The notes under the pieces are model-generated. The model worked only from the letters and a program-made list of their open reading frames with translations. It searched no databases and had not been told where the DNA came from. Source: Roseibium sp. (GTDB lineage: Bacteria; Pseudomonadota; Alphaproteobacteria; Rhizobiales; Stappiaceae). Taken from it: a stretch of 64,000 nt of DNA. Made by a program: the position numbers and the translations under genes. Each line of letters opens with the position of its first letter. The first letter of the stretch is position 1. Below, in pieces: positions 1 to 8,628 of the stretch. The DNA is taken from the NCBI GenBank assembly GCA_017643215.1, contig JAEPNV010000003.1, forward strand, positions 248,001 through 312,000. Direction: 5' to 3'.

Positions 1-1982
1 TCGGGCCGCGTGACCACGAAGGTCAGAGGCAAGCCCGGCTGCGCATGCGCCTTGGCGGTGCGCAGCAAGGCCTGGAGACGCACGGTTTCACCGGCCCTGT
101 AGATGCCCCGGTCGGTCCAGGTGAAGACATCAAGCGGACCCGGCGCGGGCCGTCCGTCCACGCCCCGGTCGGACAGGTCGAAGGCGGGTTTGCGCAAATC
201 CAGGAACCCATAGTCGCCGGAGGCGGTTTCAGCGACCAGAAGGGCCGGTGCCATGCCGCCGGCACCACGGGTCAGGCCACGCGCAAACCTGGCAACTCCA
301 GCGGCGTCGGTTTTTGCGGTGCCCAGGACCTCGTTGTTGATCGCAACCAAGCGGAGGGGGACATTGGCGACCGCCGCGGCCGATGACAACGACCGCACGC
401 TGGCGGTCAAACCGTCCGGTGCGGAAATCGCCGTTAGTCCGAGATCGGAGACCAGGAACCACTGTGTCGCTTGCGGCCCCCAGCGGTCCTGGGTGTCGAG
501 CTTTGAGCGCGCCGTCATGGCATAGACGCCGGGTTTCAGATCAAGACCTGTTTCGGACAGCGGAATGGCCGTCATAACGTCCTCATTAAGGCGGTTTTCC
601 GTTTCGACCGTGCCGGTCCAGACTTTTTCGCCAAGTTCACTGTCGATCAGATCCGCCTGATAGGACCCAAGCTGACGCAAAAACCGTCCGTCGCGCACCG
701 CCGAGGCGAGCGCTCGGTCTCCAATCCGGTGGATCACGGTCTCGACTTCGCTCGTGTTGACCGACGCGATCGGGATCGTCGGATCCCCGCCGGCCGGAAG
801 CACATAGGCGCGCCCCGGAAAATGCACGGACGGCGCCCGGTCGCGGACGTAGATCGACAGCCGCGCCGATTTTTCCAAGATCTCGCCGTCGGCGGCCGGC
901 AGCCCGCTCCGGGCGGTGACGCTATAGCGCGCACCGTGTTGCACCCCGCCGATGCAGATTTGGGAGGTATCCGTTTCAACCGACAGTGTGCCGGTTCCCG
1001 TGGCCGAAACATACGGGCTCAAATCGGCACCGCGCGGCAGGTCCTGCGAAAACACAAGACAGATCCGCGGCGATGCGGCATCGGAGTCCACCTGATGATC
1101 AACGATCCGGAAGCCGTGTTCGGCCACCATTTGATCATAACGGCGGCGCAATTCCGGCCGCTCCTGGAGCACCAGGGCCGCCCGCAACGCCTTGATTGCG
1201 GGACGCCAGGTCTCCTGCCGGCCCAGCGCCGTCCCGAGCAGTTCAAGCGCAAAGGCCCGTTCGGACACGGTGATGGCGCGCAAATATGTTCCGATGGCCG
1301 CCGAGACCCCGTTGTCGAGATTGGTCTGCCGGTCCTGCCAGTCGCGTGGATTCTGCATCAAGAGCGCCCGGGTCAATTGAGACCACGCACCAAAATCGTC
1401 CGGTTCCAAGACGATCAGTCGGCCAAAGCGTTGTTCAGCCGCTGCACCGTTGTTTTCGCTTAAGGCAAGTGCGCCCGCGTTCCGCAGCTGACCCGCCGTT
1501 TCGCCGCCGGTGGACACGGTCTCGCGCAGACGCACCGCGTAGGTTCTGGCCGCATCGATCACCGACCCAGTGACAAAGGTGAGTTCAGCCGCGCGGTCGG
1601 CCTCGGCGGTCTGCCGGGGCACCTGGACCTCTACGACCCGTCCGGCGACGGCACCCTGGAAGCTTTGAAGTTGGCCGAAATCCGATTTCAGAAAGCACCA
1701 GCCGGCGGAGGTGTTGAAGGTGAAAGCCCGGCATTGCCGATCGTTAAGGCAGGCCGCCTTGCACGCCTCAAGATCGACATCCTGAACCGTCCGGTAGTCC
1801 GAGCCGAAATAGTCCGCGTCCTCAATCGTAACGATGCGCCGGTCTTGCGCCAGGACCGGCTCAGATAGCACGGCAAGGCCGATAGCAATGCAAAGCCCCG
1901 CGCCAGCCGAAATCGCTGACCTCACCACCGGAACCAAGTCAATTGAACAAAAGAAATGCTTTTTGAATCCGCGGTCTGCCAT
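1..1982 (-). CDS. alpha-2-macroglobulin family protein, N-terminal part (runs off the left edge)
   Basis: The reading frame is open from an ATG at 1982 to the window edge, so the C-terminal part is missing. The translation opens with a basic n-region and a hydrophobic segment ending in Ala-Gln, a secretion signal. A PAN/Apple-like stretch follows, with clustered cysteines (CKAAC, QCRAFTFN, GWCFLKS). Near the left edge the frame reads TDRGIYRAGETVRLQALLR, the hallmark of macroglobulin-like domains in bacterial alpha-2-macroglobulins. Such proteins are thought to act in the periplasm as protease traps that protect the envelope, often beside a penicillin-binding protein gene. The thioester region and any pbpC partner would lie outside the window. 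The PAN plus macroglobulin layout is common in alphaproteobacteria. The family call is firm; subfamily and thioester status cannot be judged. Confidence 0.85.
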   Translation of the reverse strand, partial: MADRGFKKHFFCSIDLVPVVRSAISAGAGLCIAIGLAVLSEPVLAQDRRIVTIEDADYFGSDYRTVQDVDLEACKAACLNDRQCRAFTFNTSAGWCFLKSDFGQLQSFQGAVAGRVVEVQVPRQTAEADRAAELTFVTGSVIDAARTYAVRLRETVSTGGETAGQLRNAGALALSENNGAAAEQRFGRLIVLEPDDFGAWSQLTRALLMQNPRDWQDRQTNLDNGVSAAIGTYLRAITVSERAFALELLGTALGRQETWRPAIKALRAALVLQERPELRRRYDQMVAEHGFRIVDHQVDSDAASPRICLVFSQDLPRGADLSPYVSATGTGTLSVETDTSQICIGGVQHGARYSVTARSGLPAADGEILEKSARLSIYVRDRAPSVHFPGRAYVLPAGGDPTIPIASVNTSEVETVIHRIGDRALASAVRDGRFLRQLGSYQADLIDSELGEKVWTGTVETENRLNEDVMTAIPLSETGLDLKPGVYAMTARSKLDTQDRWGPQATQWFLVSDLGLTAISAPDGLTASVRSLSSAAAVANVPLRLVAINNEVLGTAKTDAAGVARFARGLTRGAGGMAPALLVAETASGDYGFLDLRKPAFDLSDRGVDGRPAPGPLDVFTWTDRGIYRAGETVRLQALLRTAKAHAQPGLPLTFVVTRP

Positions 1983-2103
1983 GACGCAATCCTCCCGCCG
2001 GCCCAATCCTGACCGGATAAAGAAAGCGCACCACGCGATCGTGACCGTGACAAGGCGAAAGCGCCGAATCCCACGGGCCTAAGGTTTAGTACGTAGGCCT
2101 AGG

Positions 2104-2748
2104 TCACGAACCTATCCGCCGGATCAGTTCGCTCACAAGCGCCGCCATTTCAGCCGCCGCCTTTCCACTCGGCGCCGCTTCCATCACCGTCCGGCCTTTG
2201 CCCATGGAGGCGGCAAATCCGGTCCGGTTGCCGAGCCGGGCTTCCAGCGCCTCGTAGCCCGACGCATTGATGGCGTCCGCCATTTCCTGTGTCAGCGAGG
2301 CACGCGGCGGCACGCGGTTCAACACCAGGAAGGCCGGCGTGCCTTCACGGGCGGCAAGTTGGATCGTCTGTTCCGTCGCCCAAAGGTCCACAGGCGTTGG
2401 CTGGATCGGCACGATGACATGGTCGGCCGCATCGATGGCCGGCTTGGCATCGGTATCGGTCTTGGGCGGCGTATCAATGACCACAAAGGCGTGACTGCGC
2501 GCCAGCGCCCGGGCTTCCCGGCGGGCGCCCCAGCCGGACGCGGTCTTGAATTCCAGGCCGGTCGCGTGCTCGCCGAGACTTTCCTCGCGGGCTTCGAACC
2601 ACGTGCCTAAAGAGCCTTGCGGATCAACATCAAGAACGGCAACCGGTTGTCCGCCGTTTTGCGACAGGGCTACGGCCAGATGGGCGGCCAGTGTGGTCTT
2701 GCCGGAGCCGCCTTTTTGCTGTGCCACTGTCAGGATGTGCCCTGCCAT
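2104..2748 (-). CDS. ParA/MinD-type ATPase
   Basis: This 214-residue protein begins MAGHILTVAQQKGGSGKTT, with a deviant Walker A motif (KGGSGKTT) at the extreme N-terminus. It then shows the ParA-typical DVDPQGSLGTW and VVIDTPPKTD motifs. The start at 2748 is chosen because a GGGAGA sequence lies about seven bases upstream; an ATG at 2754 is an alternative, and a longer reading from 2862 lacks family support. ParA-like ATPases dimerise on ATP and position DNA or protein cargo on the nucleoid. No parB, parS or replication gene lies nearby, so this looks like one of the orphan ParA proteins of alphaproteobacteria, cargo unknown. It faces away from the aldo/keto reductase at 2892. Confidence 0.85.
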   Translation of the reverse strand: MAGHILTVAQQKGGSGKTTLAAHLAVALSQNGGQPVAVLDVDPQGSLGTWFEAREESLGEHATGLEFKTASGWGARREARALARSHAFVVIDTPPKTDTDAKPAIDAADHVIVPIQPTPVDLWATEQTIQLAAREGTPAFLVLNRVPPRASLTQEMADAINASGYEALEARLGNRTGFAASMGKGRTVMEAAPSGKAAAEMAALVSELIRRIGS

Positions 2749-2891
2749 CCTCATTCTCCCGCATATGGTCTCTGTTGCCATATATTGCGTTGCAACAAAC
2801 AACTTGACAACACCGACCTTCGTTTCCGCTGGACGAAAGACTGTTTGCTGCGCTTTGTTCACAGCTCAATGTTCATAAAGAGGCTGGACCG

Positions 2892-3860
2892 ATGAAGTAT
2901 GTGCCGCTCGGACGGACCGGGATCGAGGTTTCGGAGCTGTGTTTTGGAACCATGTCCTTTGGCGGCGACGCCGATGAGCAGACGTCCGCGGCCATGTTTG
3001 CCGATTGCCGGGACGCGGGAATCACCTTTTTCGACTGCGCGGATATCTACAGCAACGGACGGGCCGAGGAGATCCTCGGCAAATTGATCGCGGCGGACCG
3101 CGATGAGATGATCATCACGTCCAAGGTCTTTAACCGCATGGGCCCAGACGCGAATTCCGGCGGCACGAACCGGCGCCATGTCGCACGGGCCGTCGACGCG
3201 AGCCTGAACCGTCTGGGCACGGACCGGCTGGACGTTTATTTCGTGCACCAGTTCGATGAAAAGACGCCGCTGGAAGAGACCTTGCGCGGCCTGGAGGATG
3301 TCGTGCGGTCCGGCAAGGTTCTTTATCTTGGGGCCAGCAACTATGCGGCCTGGCAGGTGGCAAAAGCGCTCGGCATCAGCGCGCTGAAGGACTGGGCGCG
3401 GTTCGACGTGCTGCAACCCATGTACAATCTCGTCAAGCGGCAAGCCGAGGCGGAGATCCTGCCGCTGGCAAAATCGGAAGGCCTCGGCGTGATCTCCTAT
3501 AGCCCCGTCGGCGGCGGACTGCTCTCGGGCAAATTCCGGCCCGGCGTGAAACCGGACGGCACCCGTTTGTCCGACAACACCATGTATGCCGCCCGCTACG
3601 GCGAGCCCTGGGTGTTCGAGGTGGCGGAAAACTTCACGACGTTTGCCGACGGGCTTGGCGTTCATCCCGTCTCGCTCGCCGTATCTTGGGTCGGCGCACA
3701 TGAGGCGATCACCGCGCCGATCATCGGCGCCCGCAATCGCGAACAGCTTGCCCCGGCCCTGAAATCGGTCGATGTCGAGATGACGCCGGCGCTCCGCGCC
3801 GAAATCGCCGCCCTCTCGCGTACGCCGCCACCGGCCAACGACCGGTTGGAAGAACAGTGA
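2892..3860 (+). CDS. aldo/keto reductase
   Basis: A 322-residue NAD(P)H-dependent oxidoreductase of the AKR superfamily. It begins MKYVPLGRTGIEVSELCFGT. The catalytic tetrad is visible as Asp and Tyr in DCADIYSNG, Lys in TSKVFN and His in YFVHQFD. The C-terminal region has the cofactor-binding pattern GARNREQL. Length and order fit the YajO/Tas-like branch of cytosolic reductases that act on aldehydes and ketones. An AAGAGG sequence precedes the ATG. The substrate cannot be told from sequence. It is transcribed alone, divergent from the ParA gene and convergent with the lytic transglycosylase, whose stop is only about ten bases away. Confidence 0.9.
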   Translation: MKYVPLGRTGIEVSELCFGTMSFGGDADEQTSAAMFADCRDAGITFFDCADIYSNGRAEEILGKLIAADRDEMIITSKVFNRMGPDANSGGTNRRHVARAVDASLNRLGTDRLDVYFVHQFDEKTPLEETLRGLEDVVRSGKVLYLGASNYAAWQVAKALGISALKDWARFDVLQPMYNLVKRQAEAEILPLAKSEGLGVISYSPVGGGLLSGKFRPGVKPDGTRLSDNTMYAARYGEPWVFEVAENFTTFADGLGVHPVSLAVSWVGAHEAITAPIIGARNREQLAPALKSVDVEMTPALRAEIAALSRTPPPANDRLEEQ

Positions 3861-3870
3861 TAGACCGCGC

Positions 3871-5079
3871 TCAGCGCCCGCCCAGCGCGGAGTAGATGTT
3901 CCAGGCCGGGCGCCCGGTCACGGGCATGCCGTATTTGGCTTCCGCCGCCTTGATGCCGGCGCGGGTTTTCGGCCCGACCTTGCCATCCGGTTCTCCAACG
4001 TCAAATCCGTTCCGGTTAAGCAGTTTTTGCAATTCAAGGCGCTGCGCGCGCGACAAACCCGGATTGTTGGTCGGCCAGGGCGTCATGAACGGCTGGCCAT
4101 CGGAGACCAGTTCGGACAACAACGCGATGGCAAGACCATAGGACGTCGACGCGTTGTAGGATCTGAGCGCGTTGAAATTGCGGGTCACCAGAAAGGCCGG
4201 CCCGCCTGCACCCGCTGGCCGGATTAACGCCGACTGCAGATTTCCCGACAGGGCCTTGCCGTCGATCCGGGTCAGGCCGCGGCTTGCCCAGGTCGAAAGC
4301 GGCGCGCGTTTCTTGCGCCCAACGGGCCCGGAATACCCTTTTGGCACCTTGACTTCGAAGCCCCAGGGCCGCGTGTCCCGCCAGCCGGCGTCTTTCAGGA
4401 AGTTGGCGGTCGAGGCCAGGGCATCGGGGATGGAATTGACGAGGTCCTTCCGGCCGTCGCCGTCGAAATCCACCGCAAGCCGCGTATAGGTCGTCGGCAT
4501 GAACTGCGTCTGGCCAAACGCTCCGGCCCACGATCCTTGAAACGCGTTGATCGGGACATCGCCCCGGGAGGCGATCTGCATGGTCTTGATCAACTCGCCG
4601 CGGAAATAGGACGACCGGCGGCCACCGGCGCACACCAGATTGGCAAGCGCATGGGGCGTGTAAAAGTCACCGCGGAACTCGCCGAAATCGCTTTCAATGC
4701 CCCAAACGGCGAGAACAACATGGCGGTTGACGCCATAGCGCTGTTCGACGGCGGCGAGTGTCTGACGGTGTTTTGTCAACAACCGTTTGCCGTCCGCGAT
4801 CCGCTCGGCATCGACGAGAAATGCCATGTAATCCCAGATGGGGATCTTGGTTTCCGGTTGGGTCTTGGAAAACCGGACGACCTTTTCATCGAACGTGGCG
4901 CCCGACAGCATGCGTTCCGCCACTTGCGGCCGGACCCCGGCGGAAACCGCCTGGGATTTCAGCGAATTCACGCAGCTTTGTATCGCATGGGCGGGCGATA
5001 TGCCAAACGAAGCCAGCGAGACCAGGACGGCCGCACCCGCCGCCCAAAAAACTGCTTTGATGGAATCGATTGCCGGCAT
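3871..5079 (-). CDS. lytic murein transglycosylase (MltB/Slt35 family) with peptidoglycan-binding domain
   Basis: This 402-residue periplasmic enzyme cleaves the glycan strands of peptidoglycan to give 1,6-anhydro-muropeptides. The N-terminus is a signal peptide with cleavage likely after SPAHA near residue 32. The catalytic glutamate is visible at about residue 129 in VWGIESDFGEFRG, followed by the family motifs GSWAGAFGQTQFMP and DFDGDGRKDL. The last 70 residues form a PG_binding_1 domain (LQKLLNRNGFDVGEPDGKVG). The start at 5079 is preceded by a strong GGAGGGG; a longer frame to 5322 has no signal peptide at its head. It may be a monomeric soluble enzyme, since no lipobox is seen. It lies convergent with the aldo/keto reductase. 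Confidence 0.92.
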   Translation of the reverse strand: MPAIDSIKAVFWAAGAAVLVSLASFGISPAHAIQSCVNSLKSQAVSAGVRPQVAERMLSGATFDEKVVRFSKTQPETKIPIWDYMAFLVDAERIADGKRLLTKHRQTLAAVEQRYGVNRHVVLAVWGIESDFGEFRGDFYTPHALANLVCAGGRRSSYFRGELIKTMQIASRGDVPINAFQGSWAGAFGQTQFMPTTYTRLAVDFDGDGRKDLVNSIPDALASTANFLKDAGWRDTRPWGFEVKVPKGYSGPVGRKKRAPLSTWASRGLTRIDGKALSGNLQSALIRPAGAGGPAFLVTRNFNALRSYNASTSYGLAIALLSELVSDGQPFMTPWPTNNPGLSRAQRLELQKLLNRNGFDVGEPDGKVGPKTRAGIKAAEAKYGMPVTGRPAWNIYSALGGR

Positions 5080-5273
5080 CCGGCCCCTCCGCGCGCTGCT
5101 ACGGTCGAACCGCATGGTGCGATTAAATGCGGCAAAAAAACGCCGCCGCGGCCACAATCGCGCGGCGGCCCACAAGGGGTTTGTCGCGGCGGATCCCGCC
5201 GGCGCGCCCGTGCCGACGGAACCCCCTGTCCTTTCAAGGAAACCTGCCGCTCTCAGGTTTGGTCGACGCGATT

Positions 5274-6746
5274 CTAGGCCGCGTTGGCCACCGAGCGGAA
5301 TCTTGCCGTCGCGGGATCGCACATATAGCCCTCGCTCAGTCGAACAGGATCCGCCGCGAGCGCATCAACGGCATCGATGATCTTATCGGCCTTCTCATCG
5401 CTCAACAGCACACTGAGGTTCAGCCGGGTCCAGCCGGGCTTTTCCCGCTCGTCACCGGACAGGATCGCGATACGCAACGCATCCGACGCGTCCCGATCAA
5501 GGTCCAATAGCCGATGCGCGTAAGGCCCGGCGCACGCACAGCCGCCGCGCGCCTGAATCCCGAAGTGATCGGAGAGCAATCGGGTGACCAACTGCTGATG
5601 AACATGGCCACCGTTTTGAAGGTCTTTCACCCGAAGCGAGAACACCGGGACAGGGGTCGGCGCATCCGCATTTCCGAGGATCTCAATGGCCGGGTTTTGC
5701 GCCCACCGTTCCGTGGCGCGGCGGCGCAGGTCCGCGTGCCGGCGATCCATCCGCTCCTGACCGATGGCCTCTTTGACAAGAAACGCCAGCGCCGCGCGGA
5801 TATCGCCAACCACGTTGGGCGTACCAGCCTCTTCGCGGGCCGCAAGGTCCTCGGTGTAGTCGTGCGCCCAGGGCGACACGAACCGGACCGTGCCGCCGCC
5901 TGGAAGAACCGGACGGGCCCGGCGCACGGCCTCCTTTCGAACGATCATCACGCCGGATGCGCCCGGTCCGCCGATGAACTTGTGCGGTGAGACAACAACC
6001 GCGTCTTTCTGCGCGTCGGTCCCCGCTTTCAAGTCGATTGGCCGATAAGGTCCGCTGCCGGCACAATCCCAAACGCTGCGCGCGCCATACCGGTTCAAAA
6101 GCCGGGTGACCGCGTCCGCATCCGTCACAATGCCAGTGACGTTGGACATGAGCGAGAACGCGCCGACTATCAGCCGGTTCGGGGCGGCGGCTTGAAGGAT
6201 CCGCTCCAATTCAACGAGATCCGGCCCGCCGTTTGCCGCTTCGCCGAGTTCGATCACCTCCGCGCCACTTTCCCGCCAGGGCAGGATATTGGAGTGATGC
6301 TCATAAGGACCGAGGACGACAAGCGGTTGGTCTCCGCCAGCGACCGCGTCGGTCACGCCGAGCAAATGCACAAGACGATTGAGGCCCGCTGTGGCGCCCG
6401 AGCCGGTGAAAACCGTGGCGTAATCCGCTGTGGCCCCGCACAAACGGGCGATTTCGGCCCGGGCCGCTTCGCGCAACCCGGTCATCATGCCACCGACATG
6501 GGAGGCTTCAGTATGGCTGTTGGCATAAAACGGCAGAACCTTTTCAAGCACAAAGGCTTCGACGTGCTTCACCGCCCGCCCGGAGGCGACGTAGTCGGCA
6601 TAAACGAGTTCCCGTGGCCCGAACGGGCCATCAAACGAGATCCCCTCGCCGATCAAGCCGTTGCGTAAATCCTCGACAACCGTTCGCGATTCAAGGCTCT
6701 CCCGAAAACGGGTGAATGCGTTTGCTGTGTGTTCGCTGTGTGTCAT
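5274..6746 (-). CDS. class V aminotransferase-fold PLP enzyme (cysteine desulfurase-like)
   Basis: A 490-residue fold-type I PLP enzyme. The PLP-binding lysine is in VVSPHKFIGGPGASGV, the pattern of the SufS/CsdA/NifS branch. A Cys-rich loop, QARGGCACAGPYAHR, sits where group II desulfurases carry the active cysteine. The motifs NSHTEASHVG and GPYEHHSNILPW also fit class V enzymes. No Fe-S scaffold gene is adjacent, so housekeeping Fe-S assembly is unlikely; a selenocysteine/cysteine lyase-like or other amino-acid lyase role is equally possible. It is divergent from the Lrp-type regulator at 6850, which probably controls it. The palindrome at 6766-6787 lies between them, just upstream of its ATG. 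Confidence 0.8.
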   Translation of the reverse strand: MTHSEHTANAFTRFRESLESRTVVEDLRNGLIGEGISFDGPFGPRELVYADYVASGRAVKHVEAFVLEKVLPFYANSHTEASHVGGMMTGLREAARAEIARLCGATADYATVFTGSGATAGLNRLVHLLGVTDAVAGGDQPLVVLGPYEHHSNILPWRESGAEVIELGEAANGGPDLVELERILQAAAPNRLIVGAFSLMSNVTGIVTDADAVTRLLNRYGARSVWDCAGSGPYRPIDLKAGTDAQKDAVVVSPHKFIGGPGASGVMIVRKEAVRRARPVLPGGGTVRFVSPWAHDYTEDLAAREEAGTPNVVGDIRAALAFLVKEAIGQERMDRRHADLRRRATERWAQNPAIEILGNADAPTPVPVFSLRVKDLQNGGHVHQQLVTRLLSDHFGIQARGGCACAGPYAHRLLDLDRDASDALRIAILSGDEREKPGWTRLNLSVLLSDEKADKIIDAVDALAADPVRLSEGYMCDPATARFRSVANAA

Positions 6747-6765
6747 CGGCCCTCTCCAATCTGTT

Positions 6766-6787
6766 GGATCGATAATATGATCGATCC
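6766..6787. promoter_or_regulatory. perfect 8-bp inverted repeat, candidate Lrp-family operator
   Basis: GGATCGAT and ATCGATCC flank a 6-bp AATATG spacer. The site lies between the divergent class V enzyme and the Lrp-type regulator. Its core AATATGATCGAT recurs in inverted form at 6862-6873, inside the first codons of the regulator. An autoregulatory Lrp/AsnC operator is inferred; binding is not shown. Confidence 0.45.
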
Positions 6788-6849
6788 GACGAGGGTTTCC
6801 TCACCTAATTGCCTCGCATTGACACCTATTTTGTGTCATATGATCCGCT

Positions 6850-7311
6850 ATGAAAGAAAAAATCGATCATATTGACCGCGCTCTGTTGCGCGCGCTTCAG
6901 CGGGACGGGCGCCTGTCTCAGCGTGACTTGGCCGAAACGGTCGGTCTGTCGCAAAACGCTTGCTGGCGCCGTTTGAAAACGCTCGGTGATCTGGGCTTGA
7001 TCAAAGGCCACACGATCCGCCTCGATCCGGCGGAACTCGGTCTTCATCTGACCGTGTTTGTGATGATCCGGACGCGGCATCATTCCAAGGACTGGCTTCA
7101 GACGTTCCGGCAGGAGGTTCTGGCGATCCCAAACGTGATCGATTTTTACCGAGTCGCCGGCGACTACGATTACATGCTGAAGGTGATCGCCGAAGACATG
7201 AACGCATTCGACCGGGTGTATCAGCGCCTGATCGAGAAGGTCGATCTCGATACGGTCACGTCCTACATGACGATGGAGGCGATCGCCGATGCCCGCGATC
7301 TGCCGATTTAA
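6850..7311 (+). CDS. Lrp/AsnC family transcriptional regulator
   Basis: A 153-residue protein of typical family length. An N-terminal helix-turn-helix (IDHIDRALLRALQRDGRLSQ, then DLAETVGLSQNACWRRLKTL) occupies about residues 5-55. The C-terminal half is a RAM ligand-binding domain, seen in IPNVIDFYRVAGDYDYMLKV and the closing TSYMTMEAIADARDLPI. Members bind DNA as octamers or dimers and respond to amino acids. Its divergent neighbour is a class V PLP enzyme, so it probably regulates that gene in response to the enzyme's amino-acid substrate. The effector is not inferable. A perfect palindrome lies 63 bp upstream of its start. Confidence 0.93.
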   Translation: MKEKIDHIDRALLRALQRDGRLSQRDLAETVGLSQNACWRRLKTLGDLGLIKGHTIRLDPAELGLHLTVFVMIRTRHHSKDWLQTFRQEVLAIPNVIDFYRVAGDYDYMLKVIAEDMNAFDRVYQRLIEKVDLDTVTSYMTMEAIADARDLPI

Positions 7312-7397
7312 TCTGGTGCCACGGCGCGCGTTGCGCGTTCTGGCCCATTGCCGCGCGGGCTGCGCGGTCCGCCGGCATTGGAAGTGACAATCGCCGC

Positions 7398-8489
7398 TCA
7401 ACCGCGCACGGCAACACGGGCCGAAGCTGCCGCGGACACTGTCCCGGCATGCGATAGCACCCGATCTGTCACCGCGGCGGAGATCCAGATCCCGGTGAGG
7501 GTCAGCCACGCCGTCAATGCGAAGATCGATGCACCGGTGACCCCTGCCCCGACCGCGCACCCACCGGCGAGCATGCCGCCGAACCCCATCAAAGCGGCCC
7601 CTGTCAGGTAGCGCGCCATGGACCGGCCGCCCTCAAATCCCTGCAAGGCGAGTTCGCGGGTCAGGAACGCGGCAAGGAACGACCCGAGAAACACGCCAGG
7701 CACAAGGCCGATATCAAAGTCGAGCACGGAACCAGGCGGGGACAGGAACAGCATCAGCGTATCAGCGGACGGACCGGTGAATGTGACACCCTCCACCTGA
7801 ACCGGATCGAAGGCTTGCGCGGCCATCGACGACGTGAACCACCAGGCCAGCGGCACCGCTAGACCCGCTCCGCACGCGGCGAAGGCCTGCCAGGCCGGCG
7901 TCCTGGCGCGGACGGCAATCACGATCCCGGCGGCAAGCCAAAGTCCGCCAAAAGCAAGGCTTGCCGTTTGAGACACGGACAGATGGGCCACAAGATCGTT
8001 GCCGCCGATATCGGCGGTGGTCCACCAGCCCGCCATCCATTCGCGAACCGGTTTGAAAATGCCCCGCAGACTGGCCTGTGCGACCACCGCGAACACCAGA
8101 CCGGACAACAACGCCCGCAGGTTGCCGGTCGCTGAAAGAACCAGAAGCCGGCTCGCGCATCCCCTGGCCAGCACCATGCCCGCGCCAAACATCAGGCCGC
8201 CGATGATCGCCCCGGACAGGCTTTGCGGCGAGGCAATCTGGCGGGCTTCCTGCGCTTGTACTTCGCCGAGCCCGGTCAGGACCTGCGTGCCGATCAGTGC
8301 GGCCGAAAACGCCAGCAACCAGACCGACAGGCGCACACCGAACAGGCCATGGGAGAAATCCAGCGCGGCCGCGCGCAGACAAAACCGGCTTTGCTGGGCG
8401 AATGCGCCGAACATAACCCCGACGACCAGCCCGCCGGCGGCAAGTACCAACGGCTCGGAATACCAATCAAGAAAGATCGTCAGGTCCAT
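7398..8489 (-). CDS. YeeE/YedE family transporter (SoxT-like)
   Basis: A 363-residue, strongly hydrophobic inner-membrane protein with about nine or more membrane segments. YeeE/YedE proteins (TsuA type) import thiosulfate or related sulfur species by passing them between conserved cysteines. The three expected cysteines are visible: QQSRFCLRA near residue 37, VLARGCASR near residue 111 and MLAGGCAVGAG in the C-terminal half. The gene lies beside a SoxH-like hydrolase and upstream of the sox cluster, with a paralogue at 9605. SoxT proteins of this family are tied to sulfur uptake or to signalling to SoxR in Hyphomicrobium. The family call is firm; the transported species is inferred from context. 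Confidence 0.85.
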   Translation of the reverse strand: MDLTIFLDWYSEPLVLAAGGLVVGVMFGAFAQQSRFCLRAAALDFSHGLFGVRLSVWLLAFSAALIGTQVLTGLGEVQAQEARQIASPQSLSGAIIGGLMFGAGMVLARGCASRLLVLSATGNLRALLSGLVFAVVAQASLRGIFKPVREWMAGWWTTADIGGNDLVAHLSVSQTASLAFGGLWLAAGIVIAVRARTPAWQAFAACGAGLAVPLAWWFTSSMAAQAFDPVQVEGVTFTGPSADTLMLFLSPPGSVLDFDIGLVPGVFLGSFLAAFLTRELALQGFEGGRSMARYLTGAALMGFGGMLAGGCAVGAGVTGASIFALTAWLTLTGIWISAAVTDRVLSHAGTVSAAASARVAVRG

Positions 8490-8598
8490 GTGTGCCCCCG
8501 CAGGCCCCGCCGCACCGCTGCTATGACGCCCGGCCGGAGCAAGACATGCCCGGCTCCGCGCAAAGGCGCATTGACCCTGCTCAAAGAAACGTAGATAA

Positions 8599-8618
8599 AT
8601 TCAAATAATTGCATATAT
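8599..8618. promoter_or_regulatory. AT-rich candidate SoxR operator upstream of the SoxH-like gene
   Basis: The sequence ATTCAAATAATTGCATATAT stands out in GC-rich surroundings, 11 bp before the start of the metallo-hydrolase. It shares the ATTCAAA and CATATAT blocks with the complement of the AT-rich element between soxS and soxV. SqrR/BigR-type repressors bind AT-rich imperfect palindromes, so an operator for the SoxR encoded at 10908 is inferred. Confidence 0.35.
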
Positions 8619-8628
8619 GGAGGACGCG

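Noticed and set aside
729-1463. 244-residue plus-strand frame
   Set aside because: It is the complement of the alpha-2-macroglobulin gene, which has clear family motifs in its own frame, and its translation is Arg/Pro-rich without any domain.
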